Shown: one piece after another, positions 1 through 11,801 of the stretch
Layout of the letters: the number at the start of each line of letters is the position of its first letter
How positions within the stretch are numbered: the first letter of the stretch is position 1
DNA from: Sitta carolinensis
Taxonomy: Eukaryota; Chordata; Aves; Passeriformes; Sittidae
Assembly (NCBI GenBank): GCA_032173965.1
Contig: CM063294.1
Location: forward strand, 3,828,452-3,892,451
Length of the DNA stretch: 64,000 bases
Direction: 5' to 3'
The notes under the pieces: generated by a model
Told to the model about the DNA's origin: nothing
Databases searched by the model: none
What the model saw: only the letters and a program-made list of their open reading frames with translations
Position numbers and translations under genes: made by a program

Positions 1-3000
1 TGTCTAATGTTCAGATTCACAAAGCTGACCTGTCGTTCCTCCATGATGTAGCCAGATACAGCTGCAAAACTGGCTGGGATTTAAATTAATTTTCCAGGTA
101 TGTCCTGATGTTATTTCTATTTTAAGTCACTAATTTAAAATCAGGAAAATCTATATTTGTTAATAAAGTACAGTCCCATGAACAATGTCCACAGAACCAT
201 TTTACAAGATTCTGGCTTGTTTTATTTATGAACTTTTTGCAGGCTATTTTTATTTCACTGTTACATGGCTTTGCCATTTCCAAGATACTTGCTCTAAAGT
301 CAGAAATGCTGCTCTAGTTAAAACTGGACAGCTGGCAGGATTGCTGCAGTAATGGGATGGTGATAGGTCTAGGCAGGCAGGGGCGTTTCTGCTCCTCTCT
401 TAGGGTCACTGGTGTGGGAAGGGGCTGCAGCCCAACAGATCCAGGGGATGCCTGAGCTTGGCAGCTCCATCCCTGTGCTGGCATTCCTCATGTTTGCCTC
501 ACCTTGCCCTGGAGTTCCCCTCTCTGTCCTAGAACTGATAGCTGAGGATAAACTTCAGTTCTTGTCAAATGACGTGTTAGGAGCTCTCCCACTGCATTTC
601 ATCCGTGTTTGGCACCTCTTTGTCAAACCAGAGGAAACAGCACTTATAAATGACCATTCAGAACATTTGGTCTTTTCATTAAATAATCTTTAAACACGTC
701 TCTGTCTCTTTTTTTGGAATTTAAAAACATCCTGTCTGGTACTTTGATACTTCTGTATTGAGGACTTTCTTAATGGCCTTCCTCTGAAGCCCAGGAAGAA
801 ATAAGAGGTGCAATTGGGACTTTTTCCTAGGCTATTGGTGGCTTTCTGGCACATAATAAATATGAGCATGTTCAATGTGTCCTACATCAAGCATGTCTAA
901 GTTTCTATGAGGTGATCTAGTCTTGTATTTCAGTAAGCACTGCAGTAGAAGTTATAATACAGTAGGTGATGTTCAACAGAAACAACCCCCTGTTCATTCC
1001 CCTAGTTCCCCTGAGAATCAAACTATGAATAAAATGACTTTTGGCGGAAGTTTAAACTTGAAATAAATCTTAGGAAGTGGTGGAAGGCTTGGAGAGTCCC
1101 AGAGCTTGAAACAAGACATGGAGAGACACTTGTCTTTAAGTGTTTGGTGTCTGATTCATTTGCCTCATTATCCATTAGTAACGTAACCTGGCATTAGAGA
1201 GCTGCAAGCTCTGGTTTCTGGCAGAAATAAAGCTCACCTGAGCTTCTGGAGGATGGAATCTGTGCAGTAGTGCTGGGGGAGTTTAAAAATCAAGTTTACA
1301 CAAGATAAAGCAAAGGCAGAATTTTGTTGAGTTCTTGACCTTGATACAAACATTCTGTTTCCTTTCTGCTGCAGTGTAAAAAGAATTTAATTTATAACCA
1401 TATAAGTTTTAAAATAAAGTATATTTAGATCCATACAAAATGTTTAGTGCTATGAAGAGCAGGTCACAGTGTGAGCTTTTCAAGGGTCCTTGTGTGGATG
1501 TTACTCCATATAATGTCTGAAAGAAAATCCATGTGGAGGGAACTTCAGGTTGAGATATTAAAAAGCTTAGGAGAGTTAAAAAGGGCAGCTGAGGACTTGG
1601 TCCTTTCGCTGTCATAGGTAGGAGAGTGTTGGCCCATACAAATAATAAGAAATAATTTGAGGATTATGATTAATTTGATAGTAAAAGAGAGAAAAAACCC
1701 TCAGTATTAGGCTTTTATTCCCCCCCTCTGGGTTGTTTGTGTCAGTGCCAGTTGTAAATGTTTGACTTCTCAGGTTGAAGCTTGCTAACCTGGAAATACA
1801 ATTTCTTGTTACTTCATATTCTTGTCTGCTTGGTGTGAAACCTCCTGTTCTAGAAGTTTAATCTGATTTTGATTAGTTTCTTTGGCTTAAAACAATAAAC
1901 GTAAGCTCAGCATTTGTGAAATCCTTGCAAGTAGAGCAAAGACTATTCTTAAAACATATTCCTGGGGTGTTGCTTTGAGATGAGTCAGATGACTTTGGGT
2001 TGACAGTGCATAATTGTGTGTACATTGTGAGATCTGAAATGATAATCAGAGACAGGAGTAAACATTTGACACCGTGTGTAAGAGATGCATTTCACTGGCA
2101 CTCTTACATTTAGGATGATAAAGAAGTTGATTTTGTTCAGTGTTTCTGAGTGACTGGTGGTGGTCTTGGTGAAGGAGGATGGATGGGAGTGCTCAGCCTT
2201 GAATAAGTCATTTGTTTGGTTATATTTAATCTTGTGATTCCAAAAGATAAACATGATTAACCGAAGTAATGACTTTGAGGGTTAAGTAGCATGCTGCCAT
2301 CAACCTTAAACAATATTGTTTACTTAGGTACAAAATACTGAAATGTCACATGAGTGTAAGGGAATCCAGTTTCAAATCTTCCCAGGTATTTTCTCAAATG
2401 CAAAACTAGCATCTCTTGTCTTCTTTAAAGGTTCATTTGCTGTTTTGTCCACTTACCTTAATGTCATAGAGTAGTTGGTAAAAGCTGCAGGAAATTCCTT
2501 CAGCAGATACAAATATTGGTTCTCATGTGGTGTGTGTGATGCACAGGGCTCAGGCTCTGTGAGCTTGCAGATGCAGCCTTTGATCTGTTCTAGGTGTCAG
2601 AAAGACAAGTTAAAATTCCCCTCTCCTCCATCTCCCCTTTACCTTGCCAGGCACGTTCATATGGTGGCCATGTGAAAACTCTGCCATATGAAACCCCACA
2701 GTGTTGGTTTGATCTCAGGGAGGCCTTCAGTTCCAAAATTCTCCAATTCTGATAGTGAAATTACTCAGCATGCAAGAGAACTGGGAAGCAGATATGGGGT
2801 GCTAAGCAGCAGTGGGTTTATAAAAGTTCCAGGTGCCTTTGGAGATCAAAACTTCAGCAAAACCAGATCTGCTGTCCAAGTTAACCCAGCAGGTGGATTG
2901 GGAACCAAGGGGGCACAAAGACAAGAACAACTGAGATGAACTCAGAACAACTGCCCTTCACACAGTGGGGCTGTTGGTAATTAGCCCAGGTCAGCTCTTA

Positions 3001-3851
3001 TGCAAATGGTATTCGTTAGGGCTCTGGAGCAGGTGCCTGTTTTCATTGAAAAAGAAGTGAAGAGCAAGATTGTGTCTTACAAGCTAGAGCTGCTTTAGGT
3101 TTAGCAGGGCTGTCACACGTTTTATGGAGAGGAGGCTCATGCTTTTTATAGTTACAGGGCTGGAATAGCTTGGAATGGTTGTTTTCTAAAAACTGGCAAG
3201 TTGTCACCAGAGTATAACTCATATAGTGAGTGAGTAAAAGGGACTAATGTATAAACACTAATCTGTTCTCTAAAATGTTCCTGGAAGAATCTTCAGGATT
3301 AATATTCTATTTCAAATCACCATGTAGTCATCTGGTTACCCATATGTTCATATTTTCTACAACAGTGCTCAGGTTTTCCAAGTGAAGTTTCAAGAAAATT
3401 CTTTTTAAAAAGAAATTATGTATACTACAGAAATAATAGCTAATCTGGGAATAATCTTGGTTGGTCAAATTACTGAATTTACTGTGCCTACATTTTTTGA
3501 AGGAGAATAAAAATCCGGATTCCTGCCAGTAGCTGTTCCTGAAGCAGAGTGAGCTGAGTGTTCTCAGTAGGCATCCAGAGGAAAATATAAAAGTTATGTT
3601 TGTGTGCTCATCCATGTTAAAACTTCGTGGTGCCTGTTCCTTGATTCCCCATGTTGTGGATGTGGGCAGGTTCTCTACAGATGGCACAGTTTGACTCCTG
3701 TTTGAATAAAATGCACAAAGCATCCAATGGCACCAGTGGCATGGGGTTCAGTGCAATGGGAGCTTCATGGGTTTATGCATTACAGAAGAAACTTCTGCAA
3801 CTGGAAGAGAATCTAATCAATTTTCTTTTTATTCTGATTGTAACACTTTAG
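1..3851 (+). other. SLIT3: Intron, 3' part (upstream of the SLIT3 exon, probably intron 3)
   Basis: This stretch ends in the splice acceptor of the 3852 exon, so it is read as the tail of the preceding SLIT3 intron. It is AT-rich, with no open frame longer than about 130 codons and no recognisable protein. I looked for the preceding LRR exon, which in SLIT3 should encode the repeat just before the one at 3852, and did not see it. I also see no repeat-family match here. Intron number is inferred from the known exon order of SLIT genes. Confidence 0.75.
3813..3851 (+). other. SLIT3: Splice acceptor region: branch point candidate, pyrimidine tract and AG
   Basis: A CTAAT branch-site candidate lies at 3813-3817, with its A at 3816, 36 bases before the first exon base. 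It is followed by a T-rich stretch and an AG at 3850-3851. This places the exon start at 3852 and fits the reading frame of the LRR repeat. A second, weaker branch candidate (CTGAT, about 3834-3838) lies rather close to the AG. The arrangement is that of an ordinary U2-type intron end. Confidence 0.8.
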
Positions 3852-3923
3852 GCGTCTGAACAAGAATAAGTTGCAAGTTCTTCCCGAGCTGCTGTTTCAG
3901 AACACGCAGAAGTTAACCAGGCT
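3852..3923 (+). CDS. SLIT3: SLIT3 coding exon, one leucine-rich repeat (probably exon 4)
   Basis: SLIT3 is a secreted extracellular-matrix ligand of ROBO receptors. It guides axons and migrating cells and acts in vessel and organ development. This exon has 72 bases: one base completing a codon from the previous exon, 23 full codons, and two bases of the next codon, so both junctions are phase 2. The peptide begins RLNKNKLQVLPELLF and ends QKLTR, with a split Leu codon following. It fits the LxLxxNxLxxLPxxLF pattern of a 24-residue LRR. The RLNKNKLQVLPELLF segment is how I remember vertebrate SLIT3. SLIT1 and SLIT2 differ here, with NQLHMLPELLF and NHLQLFPELLF. From memory, the mammalian repeat differs at about two positions, near the end (Asn and Gln here). 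SLIT LRRs are typically encoded by symmetrical 72-base phase-2 exons, so this one could be skipped or duplicated without a frameshift. It lacks its own start and stop. The exon number is inferred from repeat order; the SLIT3 identity is fairly secure. Confidence 0.93.
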
Positions 3924-3929
3924 GTAAGT
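3924..3929 (+). other. SLIT3: Splice donor GTAAGT
   Basis: The exon is followed directly by GTAAGT, the ideal match to the U1 snRNA for intron positions 1 to 6. It leaves two bases (CT) of a leucine codon in the exon. That codon should be completed by the first base of the next LRR exon, as expected for a phase-2 SLIT intron. Confidence 0.9.
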
Positions 3930-6900
3930 ATAATCTGATTTATTTTTCTGTGGTGTGTTTATTTTTTATGTTCCTTATTGTGCAGATTCACATGTTTGTG
4001 TTTTGACTGTGGCGAGAGGTTTAATTTTTGTGATATTAAACTGCCAGTTAGTAAGGGTTTTTCAGGGGATGTGTTATGTTTGCTTTGTGTAATTTGGTAG
4101 AGCATAAATTTCAGAGGGAAGAGAAACCACGAAATTTTTCTGTTCCTCATATATTCACCAGGATGACGTCAAGGTGACTTGTTTTGAGCTCTCTCTGTAG
4201 AGCTCCAGAAACCATGGAAAGTGTCAGGTTCATGTATCTGGCTCAGGCTAGATGTCCACAGAGAGTCCATGTATTTATTTTTAAATAATGGAGGTAGCTA
4301 CAAATTCTTTGTTTGGAAAATGATCTTTTCAAGAAAGTCAAGGCTTTGCCAGATAGACCAGCAAAGTTATGACTGCTGCCTCATCAGGCAGGAAGAGGAG
4401 GAATTATGGAGAAGTAAACAATTTTTTTCCTTGAAATATAAAAACTATGTTATAAAATATTTGGATGGCATCAAGGCCCGTTTCAACAACAGAAGGATAT
4501 CATGAACTTGGCATTAGTTTTTTTGGTGGGAGGAGTGAGAGGGTGGTGTTAGAACAATAACTGGATGATTTACAAAATATTTTTTTTAAAAAATGTGTAT
4601 AAAAATAAAATGGATGAGCAGGTGCCTGTGTAGTTACTATCAAAAAAAGAGTCATCTGCCTTTTTAAAGTCAAGAACTGTTTTTTCTGAAATAATTTTCT
4701 GGATTCTGCCAAAGTTAAACTCATGATCCAGACTGACTTTTTGAAATTTCTGTTTTGAAAAACCGTTCTTTTAATGCTTGAGCTTGTTTATGGAAGATCA
4801 GATACTAAGATTTGTGATTTGGTTAGTGAAATTGTGAAGTTGTTACAGGGTGCCTGAAAAAGTTCCCCATTCATGTGGAGTTTTTATAATTGTTTTAATC
4901 CATCAGTATGCAAACAAGCAAACCATTTAAACAGTGCAGTAAATTTTTCTTCCTGTGGAAATACAGCCACATGGTGATAGTGCACACTAATTTTGGAATT
5001 AGATGACTTTAAAGTAGGATCTTGGTTTTTGTCTGAAAGAGGCAAGCTGAACAGTGCTGTGCAACAAGTGATATTGATGGTTTGGAGAAATTCTCTAATG
5101 AACTCCTGGTGTTGTCCAAACTTGCTCATGAAAAACTGTACAAGTCACTGCAATTATTCTGCAGATGTAAAAAATATATTAAAAATATAAACCATAGCTG
5201 TCTTTTAGTCTTGAGATGTGCTTGGAAAAATCTTTGTTTGGCTTGTTTTGCAAGCTTTCTCATGACTTTTGGCTTCACTAGGATATATTTGCTGAATGGA
5301 TTTGCTTGTGCTGAACAATTTGGTTGCATTTCCTAATGTTTTTTGCATGGTTTTGAAATTTTGCGTCTTGAAACTCAGCTTGTGTATGAAGTGTGAGCTG
5401 GAACATAGTTGCAGGTACCTCTGTCTGGTCTCTGGAAGGTGCCAGCTGTATTTATTTGTTGGAAGAGTTGCTTTAGGTGGGTTGGTTGGCTAAGGAAACG
5501 ATGATGCTTTCAAGAGCAAAGCTTTTATGGAGTTTACCTGCATCTGTACAAATTCCAGCATAACATGGTGCAAATTGCTCTGCGAGGGGTCTCACTGTAC
5601 CTGGATATCAGGAGAGGAGCTCTGGTAATTTGTGGTTTCAGTGGAATGCTGTGTGTGTTGGTAGCTTGTGTGCATCTGTCCTCGCCCAGAGACCTGAGTG
5701 CAGGTGCCTGAGGCTGCTCACAACCACGGAGTGTGTTTTCCAGTAGGTCCTGTAATCATGATATGTTATAGCCCTTAACAGCACGGGCAAGCATTTTGCT
5801 TTTAGAATCTCAAGATTGTAATCAGGTTCCATAGAATGGGATGATTAATCTGGACGCCGTGCTCTGTAATGCCTCCCAACGGATGCTCTGGGAACATTTG
5901 TCTTTATTCACTGACATCCAGTCAGCCTTGCTCACTCTTGAGCAGTGCATTAGATCACTTTAACACTGTTTGTCAGAAGAAACTCGCTTTTTCCTTTGAA
6001 GATACAAGTGTTATATAAATAGAGTGTGCATTATAAGCAAATAAATCTTAGCTCAAGTGAACTGTTACAGTTCCAAGTGTAGTTTGGTTGCATGTTTTTC
6101 TGTCATGGGATAAGAATGAGAAATTTGCTTCCTACTAGAATTTGTAAAAATACACCCACACGTGTATATGGTTGCTCTCTGTTGTTTCATGTTACTGCCT
6201 TGGTGCTGCTGCTGGTGGGTTCAGAGCTGCTCTTTGTTGTGTGAATGCAGCAGTGGAGGGGCAGCAGTGCCTGCATTCCTCCCTGCAGCTGCTCTGACCC
6301 AGCCTCTGCAGAAGAAAGCAAAGCTGAGAAAGTGATGAAAGGGCATAAAACCAGTGAAACAAAAATCAGTAAGACAGGCCGATGCAGGGGTGAGGTAGAT
6401 TCTGTGGAATTTACGAGGAGTGAATTTAAATGAACATTAAAAAAGTGTAAATAATGCTGGTCTTAATTTTAATTTTCCATGGTATAGCTATAGTACTTCT
6501 GCTGCCATATTTTCCAGCTGCTGACTCTGAGTTACTCAAACGTTTCTCCATTATTTTCTTCTTAATAATTATAATCCTCATAAAGTAGTAAGTCAGAAAG
6601 TTGAGTATTTCAGTTGTGTATGCTTGCTACAGCTCAAACAATGTGAAATTTTCAAGAACTAAATATTTCGGCACAGTATGTCCAAACTTTAAGGCTTGGG
6701 TTTATTCACTGGAATGAAAAGTTCTCAGTCTTGTCCATGGAGGAAATAGAGATGAATTCTGTGATTCTGAAGCTGCCCTCTCCAGCAGGTGTGCAGTGGG
6801 TGTCAAGTCCATGGCTTTGTTAATGAAGACATGAGCTCGACTTGTCTCAGTAGAAGGATGACATTCCAAGTCTGGTAGCTTGGTGAGAGTGTGAAAATTG

Positions 6901-9046
6901 GGCATATTTATTATCATGAATACTTTGATGGAGATGGAGTGACTGAGCTGCTTAAACATGCAGGAATTTTGTGTGCTGGAGGGTTTTGGGCAAGACCTGT
7001 TAATGTTTCAGGAGTAGTTGAAGGCTGAAAAAGCAACTGAGGGCTTTTCTCAGTGTTCTGCCAGCCAGGCTGAAACCTGGGACTTTGCTGACACCACTCT
7101 ACAGAAACAATTTGTTTCCTCCAGTAGAGTCTCTTCAGCCCTGCTGCTGCTGGGAAACAGAATGTAGGACATGGTTTCCTGGGGATAATGTGCTTGAGAA
7201 GCTGCAGGACAAGCCTGGGGTTCTCCTGCTGTCCTGAATTGTGTGTGCCTGAGGTTTGGGCTCCCTGTGTGTCACCAGGTCATGCACGGTGCATTTCCCC
7301 TGAAATCCCCTTTCTGATAACTACTGAAACTGGATTTAGAACTGGGATTAAAATTCTCAGATGACAGCTGTGTCCTCTACCCTCACTTCAGCTCCAGGTA
7401 CCTTTGGCTTTTCCCTCCAAGCTCAGTTCTGAGCTTCAGCATATCCCTGCATCTTTTCCAGGGCTGGTCAGGCTTCGTTGTCACATCTGGTTGATATTAC
7501 GAGCAGGAATATATATAGTGAAATAAACCTTAAATGGAATGTGAGGCGTCCCACAAAACGAGTTTCTCATAAGGCTTTGAGCCTTTTCTTCTAGAAAAGA
7601 GTGGCTTTGAGACTCATGGATTTTGTTTGCTTTGGTTTAGATAAGGGTTTTCAGTTTAAGCTGGATGGTGAATGAGCTCTTGATTGGATTCTCTAGTGGA
7701 AATGTTTCTCATTGCTCTGATGCCTTCACTGCCTAGTTTTTAAAGCTTCTGAACTGTTTTATCGGGGATAATTATCGAATAATTCAAAATGCAGGCACTT
7801 TTAATGAGAACTGAATCAAGGAAAAAACATTTCTAATGAATTCAGAAATAAAAGCTTGAAAGATTTTTTTTTTTAATAGTTTCAGATACTTACTAATATC
7901 TATCCATAAAGGAATAGATATTTTTAATACAGGTGATGAAATGCACAGAAAAACTATAATACAATGAAACATGTAATTTAACAGCTATAAAACTTGGTTT
8001 TGATTCTAAGGCAATGATTTTCTTATATCCAAAACAACTCTGAAATTTCTCCACAAAGGTCGTAAGCTAAGATTTGTGCCTGCTGGAATCCTGTTTCCTT
8101 TATGTGCAAAGCTGGTGTATAAAATGATTGCAGTGCATCTGCTTTTCACTAAAAAACAAGTATACTGGGGTCCATGAGATACTTATTTATCTTTGAAAAT
8201 AAAAGGGGGAAACAAGCTCATTTTCCCACAAACACCCTGTCATGTAAGAATAGATCTGTTTCATTGCTGGAGCCTCTATACCTCAGGCTAGCTGCTAAGT
8301 AGTCATGGTAAGGCTCCTTTGTGTGTGGAAAAAAAACCCTCTTAGAAGGCTCTAAACTCAAGCCTTGCAGTGAGAATTAATGCCTCTACCAAATTTATAG
8401 CCATGGGCCATTTGTTGGGTCTATTTGCTTTTAATGAACTGTCTTGTTGTCACTTGAGTGAGCAAACCAGGCTGTGGAAACAGATACTGAAATCTGATAC
8501 CAAAATGTCAGGAGAGTGGAAGCATCCATTAGACTCTGAAATTAATTTCTTTACTTTTTTGAGTATCAGAATCGAGATTTTAGTCCAAATCTGAGTGTCT
8601 TAGTGTTGGAGCAGAGCCCTGTGATCCTGAACTGAGACAATTTAGGTCCATGGCTGAGTGTGCCCAGTATCTTTGTGTTTAAATTTTCTGTTCATGGTGT
8701 CCCAATGTTTTATCCCATTCATTTATAGTTATTTCTAAAGTAGGCTCAAGTAGCACAGTCAGCAGAACGGAGACATTGTAGACAAGTTATTTGTTTTAAT
8801 AAAATGGCATTTCCTCTCAGTATCAGAACAGTCATTCTGTAAGGAGCTGCTTGTCGTTAACGTGGTTGTGAGTATTTGTAGCACTGTGAGATTTGTCAGG
8901 GCTGCATCAGTGGGATGCTTATTTCTTGTCTAGTGGAATATTTTGAAAGTTGATTGGTAGATGGGTAAAATAGTGAGTAAGTACTTGCAGCACACAAGGC
9001 AGATTCTGTGAGTAGCCTTAAAAAGAGGCAATATTCAGTTTTAGCA
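3924..9046 (+). other. SLIT3: Intron, 5' part (probably SLIT3 intron 4), first section
   Basis: This section runs from the SLIT3 donor site to the first recognisable repeat. It is AT-rich and shows no exon-like open frame flanked by good splice sites. Short A/T runs occur near 4560-4600 and 7866-7875. Open frames stay below about 95 codons and resemble nothing known to me. I see no RNA gene and no clear mobile element. Confidence 0.7.
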
Positions 9047-9290
9047 GAATGACAGAATGGCTGAGGCTGTGTGCTGGGCTGACCCTCGTTGGGACAGTGG
9101 TGCCCAAAGCTGCTCTGTCCCTGCTCTTCTCAGCTGGGCAGGGAGAGGAAATATAATGCAAGGCTTGTGGGATGAGATACGAGAGGGAGAGATCCCTCCT
9201 CAGTGACTGTCACAGGCAAAACAGACCTGACTCAGGGTTATTAACTTTATTAGCAGTGAAATCACAGCAGGACAGTGTTTTATTTTTAAA
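9047..9290. repeat. Degenerate bird interspersed repeat, possibly LTR-retrotransposon derived
   Basis: Several words in order match a dispersed bird repeat as I remember it: GTGCCCAAAGCTGCTCT near 9102-9118, an AGCTGGGCAGGGAGAGGAAAT stretch near 9131-9151, a GAGATACGAGAGGGAGAGA block near 9175-9193, and GTCACAGGCAAAACAGAC near 9208-9225. After these comes a TTAACTTTATTAGCAGTGAAATCA-like AT-rich part. The copy is diverged, carries small gaps and has no open frame. I link the family to bird LTR elements or endogenous retroviruses but cannot name it or give its orientation. It is a non-coding remnant. Matching a bird repeat library would settle the family. Confidence 0.6.
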
Positions 9291-11538
9291 AATTCTATTT
9301 GCCATCTCTTTCCTTGACTTGCCCCACTTCCTTATGATATCAGCGTGTGTATTTGGTTTTGTGTAAGTAGTTTCCTTGGATAACTCCTGGTAGGAGCAGC
9401 TGAGCTATTCAGCGAGTGCTTTCCTTGGGAAGCTGCCCTGGTTAGACACCAGCAGGAAGGTGCAGTCCCCTTCCCTGTGGGACTCTGCTGTGCTGCAGGC
9501 AGGTGCTGGCCCAGCTGAGTCAGTGCCTGCTGCCTGGGCAGGGGGGTCAGGTTTTCCCAATGCCTGCTTTCCTCTGCATGCCCTGTAGCTCAGATGTTTA
9601 TTGCATTTATTGCAGCCAGGGGCTGGGTGCAATGGCTGTGGCTTGCCCAGGGTTTGCTGCTGGAAGCCCTCTGGGCAGTGTCCCTTGTGAAGGCTCAGCC
9701 AGCTCAGAGCATCAAGCCACGACTGCTGGTCAAATCCAGCCTCTTTCATCTTGTGGCTGTCATTAGAAGCTGTGCTTCGGAAAAGCAACCAGATCATAAA
9801 TTTTCTTGGTGTCCTCTTTATTTCTCTGTTTGTTCTCTTTCTAGAAAGCAAGCTCTCCCAGATTGCTCCCTCAGAGCTCCATTATCACTGCCATTAAAGC
9901 AGGATCCTGACAATTCAATTGTTGCAGGAGTTTGAGTTACGGTGTTGCCATGACAAAAGAGCATGGGCTTGTAACAGGGTGTTTTTGTGGTTTTATCCCA
10001 TCCAATAATTGTAGTTTTGCTGTGTATAGATCACAGCAGGTCTTTTCAGAAGACAGTAAATAATTACAGTAAGTGTTTGCTGGTCTCTGGGGTGCACTTC
10101 TGGCTTGGGAAAGATGTGCATTAGGTCAGGGGCTTGTGCTGCAGATTGCTGGATGACACTTACACCATTTATCAAGCTGAAGTCACTCTAGATCTTCTTT
10201 TGGGCTCTGCTAGTAAATAATGTATTTAACCATTTTTTAAATACAAGTACACACCAATTTTATTTGAAGAATCTAAGGATCTTCTGTCTAAATTAGTGCA
10301 GAAGAATAATTAAAAGTATAAAAAAAAATTAACTTATTATTTTGAGAGTAGAAAACAAAGGAAAACATGATCAAAAGCCAGAAGGCTTCCTCCTCAGTGC
10401 TGTTTTTTCCCCTGTGTGAAATTGGTTATTTGAAATGATAGTGTGCAGATATCTTGTTTCCCCTCTTAAGGGGAATAGGCACGACTGGGGAGGAAAGGGT
10501 GTTTTTTGTGAAAATTACTGCTGGGTTTCAGTGGCGTCTCCCTTCTAAGGAGGGTTCCACTGCCAGCTTCTGTGATCAGGTCATCTTATTACAATGCTAT
10601 TTAAGGGAGTTTGTGGCAAAGGATTATACATTTCCACAAGAAATGCCACACATGCAGATTAAGCATAAGTCTGCTTTGGAAAAAAGTAGTTTTACTCTGT
10701 TAGCTGGGGAACTACAGCCTTGCATTTCCAATGTTTCTTCCTTTGCTATTTGAAGGGTGGCATCTTTTCATTGATATTCAGCTCAAGAAAGCAGGGGGCT
10801 CTGAATTACTGAGATTAATTTGCCATTTAATTATTCAATAATTATTTGCTAGCCTTAGCCATGCTGCTGGGTGTCTGTTTTCCTGAATGTTGGGGTTTTT
10901 AAAGCACTCTCAGATGCTCAGACATTTGTAGCTTCAAATCACATGGCTTGGAGAGAGCACATTAAAAGTATAGTTAATATACTCTAACTGGCCATTCAAA
11001 GCAATCCTTAACTGCAAAATGCTAACACCAATAGCAGCCTTGTGAACTTACTAAGTCCAGTCCATCATTTTGCATCAACAGAGCCCTTGTAAGTAGTTTC
11101 TGATGCTTCTTAAAATTTGCCTTAATCTTAGTATCAAACAAGGAATACTGACAAATTCAGTGTGTGCTCACAATTAGACATTAATTCCCATCAGGGTTCA
11201 TTCTTTTGAGAAATCCTGGGGGTGCTTAGGAGCATTAGGCTTTGCTGAACTTCTGCAGAATCTGCTGCTGCTGCTCTGAGCCAGTCCCAGCAAGGGCAGC
11301 TGGATGGGGGCTCCAGGGTCAGTCCCCACCTGGAGAGCTCCCAGGGTGGCTCTGCCAGCTCTGAAATGTGTCCTTACTGACTGCCTTCCTCCTCTGAGTG
11401 GTGAGTTTAGCTGGGGGGAAGCAGGGGCTCAGCTCCTGGTTATGGGGCTTTCCCATGGCTGAGCTGTTCCGGCTCCAAACACCACAGCTGTGGTGGCCAT
11501 GACTGGCTTGCTGTTTTCTTAGGTTAGTCTGCAGAATT

Positions 11539-11543
<5 letters not shown>

Positions 11544-11585
<42 letters not shown>
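11544..11585. repeat. Poly(T) run of 42 bases
   Basis: This is an uninterrupted run of 42 T, the longest homopolymer in the window. Read on the minus strand it is poly(A), as left at the 3' end of a retroposed RNA. The minus-strand sequence before it shows no recognisable element. CR1, the usual bird retrotransposon, does not end in a poly(A) tail. The run may be a simple slippage expansion or, given its length, an assembly or sequencing inflation. Confidence 0.9.
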
Positions 11586-11749
11586 CTTCTGTGAGCAGCA
11601 GTCCAAGTCCTGTAGTCCCTGCATGGCTGGGTTCTGTTCCTGGGGCTTGATTTGTGGTGGTGGCAGGGCCAGGGAGCTGCTGCTGCCTCTGCAGGGTGGA
11701 TTGTCTGTGGCACTCAGGGGCTGCTTTCAGGCTTGACAGAGGATTAATT

Positions 11750-11801
11750 AGGTTATATCACGTGTATATTATTACAGGTTATATCACAGGTTTATTATTA
11801 C
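11750..11801. repeat. Two-copy 26-base tandem duplication
   Basis: Units 11750-11775 and 11776-11801 both begin AGGTTATATCAC and end TTATTAC. They differ at three positions in the middle of the unit. The pair is directly adjacent. This is a small local duplication with no coding content. Confidence 0.85.

Noticed and set aside
412..693. Open frame containing QIQGMP, reminiscent of the SLIT3 repeat that follows the 3852 exon
   Set aside because: It lies upstream of the exon it should follow, the similarity is limited to six residues, and there are no LRR-spaced leucines or phase-2 splice sites around it.
3651..3851. 66-codon open frame directly upstream of the SLIT3 exon
   Set aside because: Its stop codon is the TAG of the splice acceptor region. 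It is in intron sequence and does not continue into the LRR frame.
11319..11713. Minus-strand frames with long lysine runs
   Set aside because: The lysines are the translation of the 42-base T run read as AAA codons; flanking parts have no recognisable domain.
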